DNA of 24,988 bases from Candidatus Dormiibacterota bacterium (GTDB lineage: Bacteria; Chloroflexota; Dormibacteria; Dormibacterales; Dormibacteraceae), in the NCBI GenBank assembly GCA_003151665.1, contig PLYD01000213.1:1-24988 (forward strand). The letters run 5' to 3'. Below are positions 15,366 to 22,963 of this stretch, piece after piece. The notes beneath the pieces are model-generated. The model was not told where the DNA came from. It saw nothing but the letters and a program-made list of their open reading frames with translations, and ran no database searches. Position numbers and translations under genes: made by a program. Within the stretch, counting starts at the first letter, position 1, and each line of letters opens with the position of its first letter.

Positions 15366-16124
15366 GTGACGGTCATGTATGAGGTCGTGGGCGCAGTGGC
15401 GACCGTCACCATCGACCGGCCGCACGCGCGCAACGCGGTGGACGCCGGGACCGCGGAAGAGCTCGCCAGATGTTTCCGACGGTTTGACGCGGATGAAAAT
15501 CTGTCGGTCGCCGTCCTGACCGGCGCGGGGCACAACTTCTGCGCCGGTTTCGACCTCAAGGCGGTGGCAGCCGGCGAACCCAACGGGCTGCTCGAAGAGG
15601 GCGATGGACCGATGGGTCCAACCAGGCTCGAGCTGGACAAGCCGGTGATCGCCGCGATCGAGGGTTATGCAGTCGCCGGCGGCCTGGAGCTCGCGCTGTG
15701 GTGCGACCTCCGCGTCGCTGCGCGAGATGCGACGTTTGGTGTCTTCAACCGGCGATTCGGGGTGCCATTGATCGATCTCGGCACCATCCGGCTACCTCGC
15801 CTGATCGGACACGGCCGGGCAGCGGACTTGATCCTGACCGGGCGTCCCGTGGGTGCCGAAGAGGCGCTCGAGATCGGGCTGGTCAACCGGCTGGTCGAGC
15901 CCGGGACTGCTCTGAAAGCGGCCGTCGACCTCGCGCTCCGGCTCGCCGACTTTCCTCAACGCGCGCTGCGTGCCGACCGGCAAAGCCTCCTCCGCCAGTG
16001 GTCTCTCAATCTCGATGAAGCGATGAAGGCGGAATTCCGGGGCGGACTCGACGTCATCGCCTCGGGCGAGGCGCAGGAGGGCGCACGCCGTTTCGCGGAA
16101 GGTTCAGGCCGGCATGGGAGCTGA
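15366..16124 (+). CDS. Crotonase-family protein (enoyl-CoA hydratase/isomerase-like)
   Basis: A 252-residue CoA-binding crotonase fold: HNFCAGFDLKAVA (oxyanion strand), IAAIEGYAVAGGLELALWCD with the first catalytic Glu (equivalent to rat Glu144), and FNRRFGVPLIDLGTIRLP. In the last, the position of the second catalytic Glu (rat Glu164, in the PE motif) is Leu, as in the subgroup with GVPLIDGGTVRLPRLIG. Hydratase activity is therefore doubtful; another CoA-ester reaction is more likely. Start is GTG 15366 or ATG 15375 (no clear ribosome site). Its 3' end overlaps the convergent glycosyltransferase gene by 21 bp. The substrate is unknown. Confidence 0.85.
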   Translation: MTVMYEVVGAVATVTIDRPHARNAVDAGTAEELARCFRRFDADENLSVAVLTGAGHNFCAGFDLKAVAAGEPNGLLEEGDGPMGPTRLELDKPVIAAIEGYAVAGGLELALWCDLRVAARDATFGVFNRRFGVPLIDLGTIRLPRLIGHGRAADLILTGRPVGAEEALEIGLVNRLVEPGTALKAAVDLALRLADFPQRALRADRQSLLRQWSLNLDEAMKAEFRGGLDVIASGEAQEGARRFAEGSGRHGS

Positions 16125-17240
16125 CGCGTGAGCCGTATGCCGCGGCATCAGGCTTAGGAGTAGAAGCGCCAGCAGATCACCGGCGATCACGGGCAATGGA
16201 CCCCAGAACGGAATGCCCTCCGCCGCAATGACCAGCGCCATGACCGCGATCCAGCTCCACCCAGGTCGCGGCGAAGTCCGCAGGTAGAGCCAGCCGGCGA
16301 GCCCGAGCATCACAAGGTCGTCGAGGTGGAGATACGGGCTCGCGACGAGCCCGCCCACCAGGACTGGAATGAAGATCCATTCGTGGCCTCGACCACGGAG
16401 CCGGTAGACGAGGACCAGCGACCAGATGGCGAGCAGGACCTGAATGATGCGCGCCACAGTGACGTTGCCGATGAGTCCGGCGATGGTCAGCTCTCGGTTG
16501 ACGGGAACCCCGGCCGCGAAGGCCAGGCGTTCCTGGTAGGTGGCGATGCCTGACGGGCCGACGACCACGGCCGCAATGAGCGCCAGGGCGCCAATGGCGA
16601 CGACGCTGCCCCAAAACGCGCGATAGCGTCCGCCGACCAGCAGAGCAGGCGGCACCAGGAATGCGAGCTGCGGCTTGAGGACCAGCGCGCCAAGGGCGAG
16701 GCCCGCCCAAAACGGCCGGCCGTTACGGAGCAGCGCGTAGCAGCCCGCCAGGCCGAGAGCCACGAAGAGGCCGGGCTGGCCGAGCTGTAGGCCGTAGATC
16801 ACCGGGAGCCAGCCAACCGCTGCCGCCAGGTAAACCAGGCGCAGGCGACCGGTGCCTGGCGCAGTGAGGTACCACGTCCAACCCAGAGCGCCGAGAAGCA
16901 ATGCGCTCCACACGTAGTAGGCGGCCTGGAAAGGGAGCACGGTCAGAGGGACGGCCAGCCACGCCAAGGGGGGCGGGCTGATGTAACGGGCGAGTTCGGC
17001 GATCTGAATTCGTGAGCCGAGGGCATCGAGTGCTTCCTGCTGAAGCCGTAGGTCGTAAATGGATTGCCAGCCGTGGCTCAGGCCGATCTTGGCGGCCGCG
17101 TAATAGAAGGTGAGGTCGTTGTGAAAGTTGTCCGATGCGTAGGCCTGAGCCCACTGGTAGAGATCGAACGCGGCGAAGAGGATCGCGGCCACGGCGCCCG
17201 CGGCGATGGCGAGGTTGCGCCGGTACTGAGCTGCGCCCAT
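16104..17240 (-). CDS. Polytopic GT87-like (DUF2029) glycosyltransferase
   Basis: A 378-residue integral membrane protein with about ten predicted helices. NDLTFYYAAAKIGLSHGW after the first helix is the typical first outside loop of GT-C mannosyltransferases of family GT87, with the catalytic Asp expected in that loop; SPPPLAWLAVPLTVLPF, LGQPGLFVALGLAG, ALGALVLKPQLAFLVPP and a late YLHLDDLVMLGLAG follow in the order of this family. It would transfer a sugar from a polyprenyl-phosphate donor to an envelope glycan outside the membrane; acceptor unknown. ATG 17240; divergent from the GNAT gene with only 36 bp between starts. Confidence 0.75.
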   Translation of the reverse strand: MGAAQYRRNLAIAAGAVAAILFAAFDLYQWAQAYASDNFHNDLTFYYAAAKIGLSHGWQSIYDLRLQQEALDALGSRIQIAELARYISPPPLAWLAVPLTVLPFQAAYYVWSALLLGALGWTWYLTAPGTGRLRLVYLAAAVGWLPVIYGLQLGQPGLFVALGLAGCYALLRNGRPFWAGLALGALVLKPQLAFLVPPALLVGGRYRAFWGSVVAIGALALIAAVVVGPSGIATYQERLAFAAGVPVNRELTIAGLIGNVTVARIIQVLLAIWSLVLVYRLRGRGHEWIFIPVLVGGLVASPYLHLDDLVMLGLAGWLYLRTSPRPGWSWIAVMALVIAAEGIPFWGPLPVIAGDLLALLLLSLMPRHTAHASAPMPA

Positions 17241-17276
17241 TCGCGCCGAATGGTAGTTCGCGTACGGTTAGCTGTC

Positions 17277-17810
17277 GTGGCGTTGACCGGTTTCGAGGCT
17301 CGCACGATCGAGCTCACCGATGGGTCGAAGGTGCTGGTGCGCCCAATCGTCCCGGAGGACGAGCCTCTGCTTCACGAAGCAGTCGCCGCAATGTCCGAGC
17401 GGACTGTCTATTTCAGGTTCTTCTCGCCGATGAAGCGAATGTCCGACGCACTCGCGCACCGCCTGGCGGTGGTCGACTACAACGACAGGTTTGCGCTGGT
17501 TGCGACCACGACCAAGCCCGCCCACAAAGAGCGAATCGTCGGCGTGGCCCGATACGACCGAGTTCCCAACACGCGGGTCGCGGAGACTGCTGTGGCGGTG
17601 ATCGACGAGTATCAGCGACGTGGCCTGGGCAGTGCGCTGTTGAGCATCCTGGGCAAGGTCGCGCGTGAGCATGGGATCAACACCTTCACCCTCATCGTCC
17701 TTCCGGAAAACCAGCAGATGCTCGGGTTGCTCAGGAAGATGGGCTGGATCCACCGGGCGAAGCTGATGGGTGGCGTCTACGACATCAGCTTCGAGCTGCC
17801 TGCCGAATAA
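17277..17810 (+). CDS. GNAT-family N-acetyltransferase
   Basis: A 177-residue acetyltransferase: LTDGSKVLVRPIVPEDEPLL at the start is the layout of the acyl-CoA synthetase-associated (Pat-like) GNATs, RTVYFRFFSPMKRMSDAL follows, and VIDEYQRRGLGSALLSILG holds the acetyl-CoA pyrophosphate loop (R-R-G-L-G). The C-terminus NTFTLIVLPENQQMLGLLRKMGW is the usual GNAT beta-bulge and helix. Start uncertain: GTG 17277 is given, ATG 17250 would leave only 9 bp to the divergent gene. It may acetylate a protein lysine, since the closest pattern is that of the C-terminal domain of Pat enzymes, but this is inference. Confidence 0.8.
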   Translation: MALTGFEARTIELTDGSKVLVRPIVPEDEPLLHEAVAAMSERTVYFRFFSPMKRMSDALAHRLAVVDYNDRFALVATTTKPAHKERIVGVARYDRVPNTRVAETAVAVIDEYQRRGLGSALLSILGKVAREHGINTFTLIVLPENQQMLGLLRKMGWIHRAKLMGGVYDISFELPAE

Positions 17811-17817
17811 GCGCTCC

Positions 17818-18441
17818 CTAGAAGCGTTCGGCCGCCAGGCGCACGCCGAACCCAAGCAGGACAACTCCGGTGACGCGCTCCATCCACTGCCGGACGCGCG
17901 GCGCCGTGATGAAGTCCCGCATCCGTGTCACGAAGAGGCCATAGACGTTCATCCAGGTCCAACCGATCAAGGCGAAGATCGAGCCAAGCAGCAGCAGCCT
18001 CGGCAATAGCGCCTGGCCGGGCGTCACGAACTGGGGCAGAAACGTAACGAAGAACACCCCCAGCTTGGGATTGGACAACGCTGAGATGAAGCCCTGCCGG
18101 AATATCGCGCGGGCGGGGGTGGCGGGTGGCGCGCCGGCCAGCAGGTCGGTGTGGCGGCGCCGCGACTCGATTAGCGTTCGAATGCCCAAGTACACGAGGT
18201 AGGCGGCGCCGAGGACCTTGAGCACAAACAGCAGTTCACCGGAGGACCTCACCACCGCAGATACGCCGACAGCTGTCGCGGTCACCCAGATCGCAAGCGC
18301 CAGGGCGATGCCGGTAGTGGTCAGGATGACGCCGCGCCGACCATGAGCCAGCGCGTTCTTGGTGACCACCGCCATATCCGGCCCGGGGGTGACGGCCAGA
18401 AGCAGAGAAACGCCAGCAAAGGCAAGAAGCGTGGCGTCCAC
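17818..18441 (-). CDS. LysE/RhtB-family amino-acid exporter
   Basis: A 207-residue, six-helix exporter. The family motif AVTPGPDMAVVTKNAL lies after the first helix, then GVILTTTGIALALAIWV, GAAYLVYLGIRTLIES and RQGFISALSNPKLGVFFVTFLPQF, which is the characteristic NPK loop of LysE/RhtB proteins. GTG 18441 fits this length; the frame is open to 18588, but those residues overlap the upstream gene and look non-coding. It is the last gene of the 24988-17818 operon with a 28-nt gap from its neighbour. The substrate is unknown; amino acids or derivatives are usual. Confidence 0.85.
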   Translation of the reverse strand: MDATLLAFAGVSLLLAVTPGPDMAVVTKNALAHGRRGVILTTTGIALALAIWVTATAVGVSAVVRSSGELLFVLKVLGAAYLVYLGIRTLIESRRRHTDLLAGAPPATPARAIFRQGFISALSNPKLGVFFVTFLPQFVTPGQALLPRLLLLGSIFALIGWTWMNVYGLFVTRMRDFITAPRVRQWMERVTGVVLLGFGVRLAAERF

Positions 18442-18469
18442 GATCAGCGGATTCCGAGCTTTTCGCCCG

Positions 18470-19285
18470 TCACTGTGCCCAGCGGAACTCCTGGCACAGG
18501 TAGTCGAACGACTGGCCTTCGGGAATACCACTGGCGAAGTCCTTCGTGTCGGCGGGATCGGCGGCGAAGATGACCACCGCGACGCCACCGCGAATGGCGG
18601 CGATGACCGCGAACCGGACCTTGGTCGCCGTTGTGCCCGGACCGATCAGGTTCGCCGAGTAGATTGCGCCCTGTCCATCCTGGACGCCGATGTGGGCTCC
18701 CTTCAGGTCTGACACGCGAGTCACGCTTTGCCACTTCGACGAAGGAAGGGCAGTCACGGTGTTGTCGATGAGCTGGCCTGTGGACTGTTCAGATCGCGAG
18801 CCCACCACCTGGAGGATGCCAGCCTGCGTGGTCAGCGCAATTCCATTGCCGTTCTGACCCTGCACCTTCCAGTTCGAGCTGTAGTCGACCTCAAAGGCGA
18901 ACGCACTGCTGTGGAACGTATTGGCCTCCGGTAACGGAGCCACGAGCCGCGGGCCGCAGTTGGCCGTGCACGGCGGGCTGCCAACTGCCCTCGACACCGC
19001 GAAGGTCGTGATCACCACCACAGCGACGGCGAGGATGACGATCAAGCCGCCAATGACCATGACCTGCGGCACCTTGACCCCGCCCGCTCCGGGAAAGGCA
19101 CCGGGTTGCGCGACGCGATACCCGTAAGCGGCCGGCGGCGCCACGGGCGGCGCGGCCAAGGCGCTTGCAACACCTTGCGCCGCCGCACCGAAAGCCAACT
19201 GGGGCGCACCACATCGGCCGCAAAAAGCTGCGCCGGGAAGCAGCGGTGCGCCGCACCGTCCGCAGTAGAGGGTCTGAACCGCCAT
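18470..19285 (-). CDS. Zinc-ribbon protein with one membrane helix and an extracytoplasmic domain
   Basis: A 271-residue protein with an N-terminal zinc ribbon in the cytosol (Cys8, Cys11, Cys22, Cys25; YCGRCGAPLLPGA, FCGRCGAPQ), an Ala/Pro/Tyr-rich linker (30-70), a single membrane helix (about 73-98) and a ~170-residue outside domain starting with a close Cys106/Cys110 pair (PPCTANCGP). The outside part (FAFEVDYSSNWKVQGQ, SDLKGAHIGVQDGQG, GGVAVVIFAADPAD) resembles lipoprotein/PsbP-like domains found in Gram-positive surface proteins, with no catalytic motif visible. The start overlaps the stop of the upstream zinc-ribbon gene as TGATG, so the two proteins are probably made together. Confidence 0.65.
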   Translation of the reverse strand: MAVQTLYCGRCGAPLLPGAAFCGRCGAPQLAFGAAAQGVASALAAPPVAPPAAYGYRVAQPGAFPGAGGVKVPQVMVIGGLIVILAVAVVVITTFAVSRAVGSPPCTANCGPRLVAPLPEANTFHSSAFAFEVDYSSNWKVQGQNGNGIALTTQAGILQVVGSRSEQSTGQLIDNTVTALPSSKWQSVTRVSDLKGAHIGVQDGQGAIYSANLIGPGTTATKVRFAVIAAIRGGVAVVIFAADPADTKDFASGIPEGQSFDYLCQEFRWAQ

Positions 19286-20406
19286 CAGACGCCGGTCACC
19301 TGCGGTCGCGAGTGCTTCGAGGAGGCCAGGCGGTTAACGCCACAAGCTGGGCAGAACAGCATGGTCGGCACGACGCGACGGCATTCTGGGCAGGGCGCGC
19401 CGGGTCCGATCTCGTGCACGGCCCCTTCGGCCAGCAGAGCTCGATGGATAACGAGCCGGAGGTAGAGCAAAAGCCCAATCGCAGCCAGACCGGTGATCAC
19501 CACCTGCGTGACGAGGTCGGGGATGACGAAGGTGAGCATGCCGACCACCATCTGGGCGCCAAGCGCCACCAACAACGTTGTGAGGATGCTCGCGTACCAC
19601 GCTCCTGGTGAGCGTCGAAGGTCGTACCGATGCAGCCAGAGCGCCGCAGTGATGAGGCCGGAAGTGCTGGCGTTGATCAGGGAGACCAGAATCCCTGCCT
19701 GCAGCAATCGCAGCGCCCAGTCCATCGCCGATCCCGATCCCACCAGCGGGCCTCCGATGAGCGGCCCAAATGCGGTGAGGGAGCTGGCGAGAGTGAAACC
19801 GAGGGCCGAGGCCGCGCCGAACGTCAGCCCGTCGAGCGGCTCTCGGAGCTTGCTTCTGAACTGGTACAGGAAGAGTGGGCCGGCCAGCATGAGCGCCTGC
19901 GCCGCGATCGGCACGACCACGCCGGCGAGCAGGAATCCAGTGCCGTTGTCGCCGCTGAGGTTGACCTGCGCAGCAGCGGCTTCCAACGATGCTGTGAATA
20001 GAAAGCCAAGGATCGCGCCCGCCACCATCGTCACCCCAATCACGAGCCACGGCTCGTTTTCATAAACCTCGATCTCGTAGAGGTACAGGAGGTAGAGGGC
20101 CGGGAGCAGGAACACCGCCACGGCCGTCGCCGGCGCGAACAGGTGGAGCGCGGCGAGCAGCACGACCAGGGCGCTACCACCAACAAGCGACCAGCGAAAC
20201 GCGCCCCCACGCCGGTGCGTCAGGTGCGGAAACAACGTGGTTACGATCGACAGATGGGCGACCGACTCGGATGGCACAGCGGCGAAGGCGTGCCGGCGGG
20301 AGGCGCTTGCGGTGATGAGATGCGCGCCACAGTGGCCGCAGAAATCGCCTTCGGGCACCGTCATCGCGCAGTGGGGACAGAGCAGCAGAGGCGGCCCGTT
20401 GGTCAA
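19285..20406 (-). CDS. PrsW-like polytopic protein with zinc ribbons at both ends
   Basis: A 373-residue protein: an N-terminal zinc ribbon (Cys10, Cys13, Cys23, Cys26), about nine membrane helices, and a C-terminal zinc ribbon (Cys339, Cys342, Cys352, Cys355). The membrane part carries the PrsW-type pattern YENEPWLV and REPLDGLTFGAASALGF, but the EExxK catalytic motif of PrsW proteases is absent (the region reads LFLYQFRSKLREPLDG). It may be an inactive relative used for membrane recognition (inference). TTG 20406 is confirmed by AAGGAGG six bases upstream and overlaps the sedolisin stop as TTGA; the end overlaps the next gene as TGATG. Confidence 0.7.
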   Translation of the reverse strand: MTNGPPLLLCPHCAMTVPEGDFCGHCGAHLITASASRRHAFAAVPSESVAHLSIVTTLFPHLTHRRGGAFRWSLVGGSALVVLLAALHLFAPATAVAVFLLPALYLLYLYEIEVYENEPWLVIGVTMVAGAILGFLFTASLEAAAAQVNLSGDNGTGFLLAGVVVPIAAQALMLAGPLFLYQFRSKLREPLDGLTFGAASALGFTLASSLTAFGPLIGGPLVGSGSAMDWALRLLQAGILVSLINASTSGLITAALWLHRYDLRRSPGAWYASILTTLLVALGAQMVVGMLTFVIPDLVTQVVITGLAAIGLLLYLRLVIHRALLAEGAVHEIGPGAPCPECRRVVPTMLFCPACGVNRLASSKHSRPQVTGV

Positions 20407-22076
20407 GCCCCTCCTCCTTTTATGTAGAGGATCCAGGCCTGGTCAAGGGCGGCGGCGTCCATGCTGCCCCAGCCAGTTGCGAAATTCCAGCCGGGCGTGG
20501 CGTCGGTAGCGAGATTGTTCCCAGCCGTGATGTCGTGAAAAGGCGGAGCGGGCAGCTTGGAGGAGTTCTGGCCCATCCAGTACAGGGCCGGATTCGCGAA
20601 ACCCGCTTCCCTTAGGCCCTTCTGCTTGAGGTCCTGGTTGATCAAGGCCATCGTGCCGGCCCAAAGGGGAGCGGCAGCTGACGTGCCGCCGGCCTGCCCG
20701 GCCCGACCCTGGAAGATGAAGCTGAACCCGGAGGCCGGGTCGGCATCGCCAGCCACGTCAGGTACCTGGCGCATTCCTTGGCCGGCTGCCAGCGCGACAT
20801 TGTTCTGATATGACGGCCGGGGGTAATAACGGCTGATGCCCCCTCCCGAACCAGCTCCTTCTATCGGCCCGCTCCAAGCCATCTCTTTGAAATAAGCGCC
20901 GTTGACCGCCTGAAATGCCGTGGTCCCACCGACCGCCGTGATGTTTGGTAGGGCCGAGGGAAAGTCGACGCTCAGGGTGGTGCCATCGCCGCAGCCATAG
21001 GCGCCCGAGTCACCACTCGCAACGAAGTGGGACATCCCCTGTGCGACAGCCCGGTCCTCGATGCTCGCAATAAGGTTCCGATGGCCGCTTCCGACCCCCG
21101 CCTCACACTGCCCGATGCTGTCCGAGATGATCGAGCCGAGGTGGTCGGTCACCAACTGGTCGAAGGCACGGTCCGCGAGCGCGAGCTGCGGCCCGGCGAG
21201 GTAGATGACCAGCTTGGCATTGGGCGCTATCTCGTGAATGATCTCGAGGTCCATCACGGTTTCACCCGCGGGGGCTTCTGGGGTACCCCAGTTGGGATCG
21301 CGTTTGATGGTCAGCAGCGGCTCGAATGGAGGCAACCCAAATTTCGTGGCGAACTTATCCAGGTCGCTGAGGTTCGGGAGGTTATCGATCTCCGGCAGGA
21401 CGATCGTCTGGCCAGTGCCATCGAGCCCTCGGTTTCGGAGGGGTGCCAGGTTGTAGAAAGCCAGCGTGTCTGTTGGCGTCAGACCGCCGGGGCGAACAGC
21501 ATGGCTGAACGCCTTCGTGTAGTTGTCGAGCCCGGTGACGCTGACCACTATCGCCGCCAGCTGCACTGGTAGGCGGGGTTGGTCAAGCGATGCGTAAAAG
21601 GTGGTCCCGTTGGCAAGCCGGTAGTTCCGGATCGAGACTCCAAGAAGCGAAGCGGCAGCCGGCGCCGGCCCGTCGGCTGCGATCAGGCCTGAGCTTGGCG
21701 ACCACGTCACGTCAAAGCCGCGGCCCCTGAGCAGGGCCACGGCGGCCTCCGCCAGTGCAGGGTCGGGACCGAACTCGGACGCATATTCGGCCGGGCTCAC
21801 TGTCCGCCCGGCCGCCAGCAGCGCGGCGAGGCGGTTCGGGTCTCGGCCTTTGAGGCCAAGGTTCAGATAGACCTGGGTGCCGGCGCCGGCAGACCCAAGG
21901 GGAATCGCCTGGCGGATTGCGACTGGAAGCGGTGTGGTCGATGAGGCGGCGCGCGTCGCTCCACCCGGCGTGGCCACGCTTCCGGTCTGCGGCGAGGTTC
22001 CCGGGTGGGCCGGCCCGCACGCGACCACAGCCACGGCCAAGGTCGCAGCCACCGCTTGCAGGGATTGGACTCTCAC
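20403..22076 (-). CDS. Secreted S53 (sedolisin/kumamolisin) serine-carboxyl peptidase, lipoprotein
   Basis: A 557-residue acid-type endopeptidase exported and probably lipid-anchored: a hydrophobic signal ends in a lipobox, VVAC with Cys20. A pro-domain (about 55-190; LNLGLKGRDPNRLAALL, DVTWSPSSGLI) precedes the catalytic domain (about 195-557). The sedolisin catalytic pair lies in GETVMDLEI (Glu272 and Asp276), the oxyanion Asp319 in IISDSIGQCEAG, and the serine in GGTSAAAPLWAG (Ser466). HDITAGNN and TPGWNFATGWG match the calcium-binding end, though the usual Asp of GWD/GYD is Asn. GTG 22076 overlaps the GNAT stop as GTGA; the stop overlaps the PrsW-like gene. Substrate unknown. Confidence 0.9.
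   Translation of the reverse strand: MRVQSLQAVAATLAVAVVACGPAHPGTSPQTGSVATPGGATRAASSTTPLPVAIRQAIPLGSAGAGTQVYLNLGLKGRDPNRLAALLAAGRTVSPAEYASEFGPDPALAEAAVALLRGRGFDVTWSPSSGLIAADGPAPAAASLLGVSIRNYRLANGTTFYASLDQPRLPVQLAAIVVSVTGLDNYTKAFSHAVRPGGLTPTDTLAFYNLAPLRNRGLDGTGQTIVLPEIDNLPNLSDLDKFATKFGLPPFEPLLTIKRDPNWGTPEAPAGETVMDLEIIHEIAPNAKLVIYLAGPQLALADRAFDQLVTDHLGSIISDSIGQCEAGVGSGHRNLIASIEDRAVAQGMSHFVASGDSGAYGCGDGTTLSVDFPSALPNITAVGGTTAFQAVNGAYFKEMAWSGPIEGAGSGGGISRYYPRPSYQNNVALAAGQGMRQVPDVAGDADPASGFSFIFQGRAGQAGGTSAAAPLWAGTMALINQDLKQKGLREAGFANPALYWMGQNSSKLPAPPFHDITAGNNLATDATPGWNFATGWGSMDAAALDQAWILYIKGGGA
20413..20420 (-). promoter_or_regulatory. Strong Shine-Dalgarno site of the PrsW-like gene
   Basis: AAAGGAGG on the minus strand (20413-20420) ends six bases before TTG 20406. 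It lies inside the last codons of the sedolisin gene and explains how a TTG start can be used efficiently. Confidence 0.65.
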
Positions 22077-22963
22077 TGCAATCTAGCTTCCCAGACCTCG
22101 GTCTCAAATGCCAACTCAAAGCCAAGCCTCCTGTACGCGTCGAATGCGTGGGTGGGGTTCTGGCCGTCGACGTATAGCGAGGCGTGGCGGGCGCCTGCCC
22201 TGTGCAGGCGAACCAATGCTTCGGCCACCAGCCATGTGGCCAGGCCCCGGCGGCGGTGCTCGGGCAAGGTGCCGACCGAGCTGACCAACCCGACTGGCTG
22301 CGGGCGGGCATCGACCTTGTAACGCACGACCTGGCTGAGGGCCAGCGCGGCCGGCGTTCCATCCTGAGCCATGGCCATCAGGCTCATGTCGGCCGGCCGC
22401 CCGGCCATGAGCTCATCCTCATCGCGGGGCGTGAACCGCCAGTGGTCGGCAAAAGACAGGTTGTGAGCCTCCGCCCACCGGTCGCGCGGCACCGATGTGG
22501 CGTCCTGGAGCTCGTAACCGGCCACGGCCGCCGTTGCGGGCGGCTTGACGGCCAGGCTCCGATCCATCCGCCACCAAGGGCGGACCAGCTCGAGGCCCAA
22601 TCGATCGAGCCCATCGCTGTGGCCGCGGCCGCGCCACACCAACGCGGTCGCCGCACCTGCCGCCCTAGAAAAGCTCAAGCCCCAATTCGTCAGGTCGCCC
22701 AACAGCTCAGTCCGGCCTCGCGCCGTCGAGGCCTCGATGATGGCGATCGTTCCGAGTGGAGTCGGCCGGCTGGATACCAACACGGCTCCATCGATCGTTC
22801 CGGCAGAGCCTTCCACGATGCGGGCGCCGGCTTCCCAATCGAATCCGGCCAGCAGCCTGGCCATGCGGTCTTCGCTGGGAAGGCAGTCGCGCCTGCCGGC
22901 ACGCACATCCTCCGCCCACAGATCGAGGACTCCGGCCAGGTCCTCCGCGCGGCCCTGTCTCAT
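22073..22963 (-). CDS. Tandem GNAT acetyltransferase (MshD-like layout)
   Basis: A 296-residue protein made of two GNAT-like halves. The C-terminal one is typical: VSSVGTLPEHRRRGLATWLVA (acetyl-CoA loop), then HASLYVDGQNPTHAFDAYRRLGFEL. The N-terminal half (about 1-140; GRAEDLAGVLDLWAEDVRAG) has lost the clear Q/R-x-x-G-x-G loop and may only be structural. The layout resembles mycothiol synthase MshD, but no mycothiol genes are near, so that substrate is not claimed. ATG 22963 overlaps the stop of the cation transporter (ATGA) and its end overlaps the sedolisin start (GTGA). Confidence 0.75.
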   Translation of the reverse strand: MRQGRAEDLAGVLDLWAEDVRAGRRDCLPSEDRMARLLAGFDWEAGARIVEGSAGTIDGAVLVSSRPTPLGTIAIIEASTARGRTELLGDLTNWGLSFSRAAGAATALVWRGRGHSDGLDRLGLELVRPWWRMDRSLAVKPPATAAVAGYELQDATSVPRDRWAEAHNLSFADHWRFTPRDEDELMAGRPADMSLMAMAQDGTPAALALSQVVRYKVDARPQPVGLVSSVGTLPEHRRRGLATWLVAEALVRLHRAGARHASLYVDGQNPTHAFDAYRRLGFELAFETEVWEARLQ

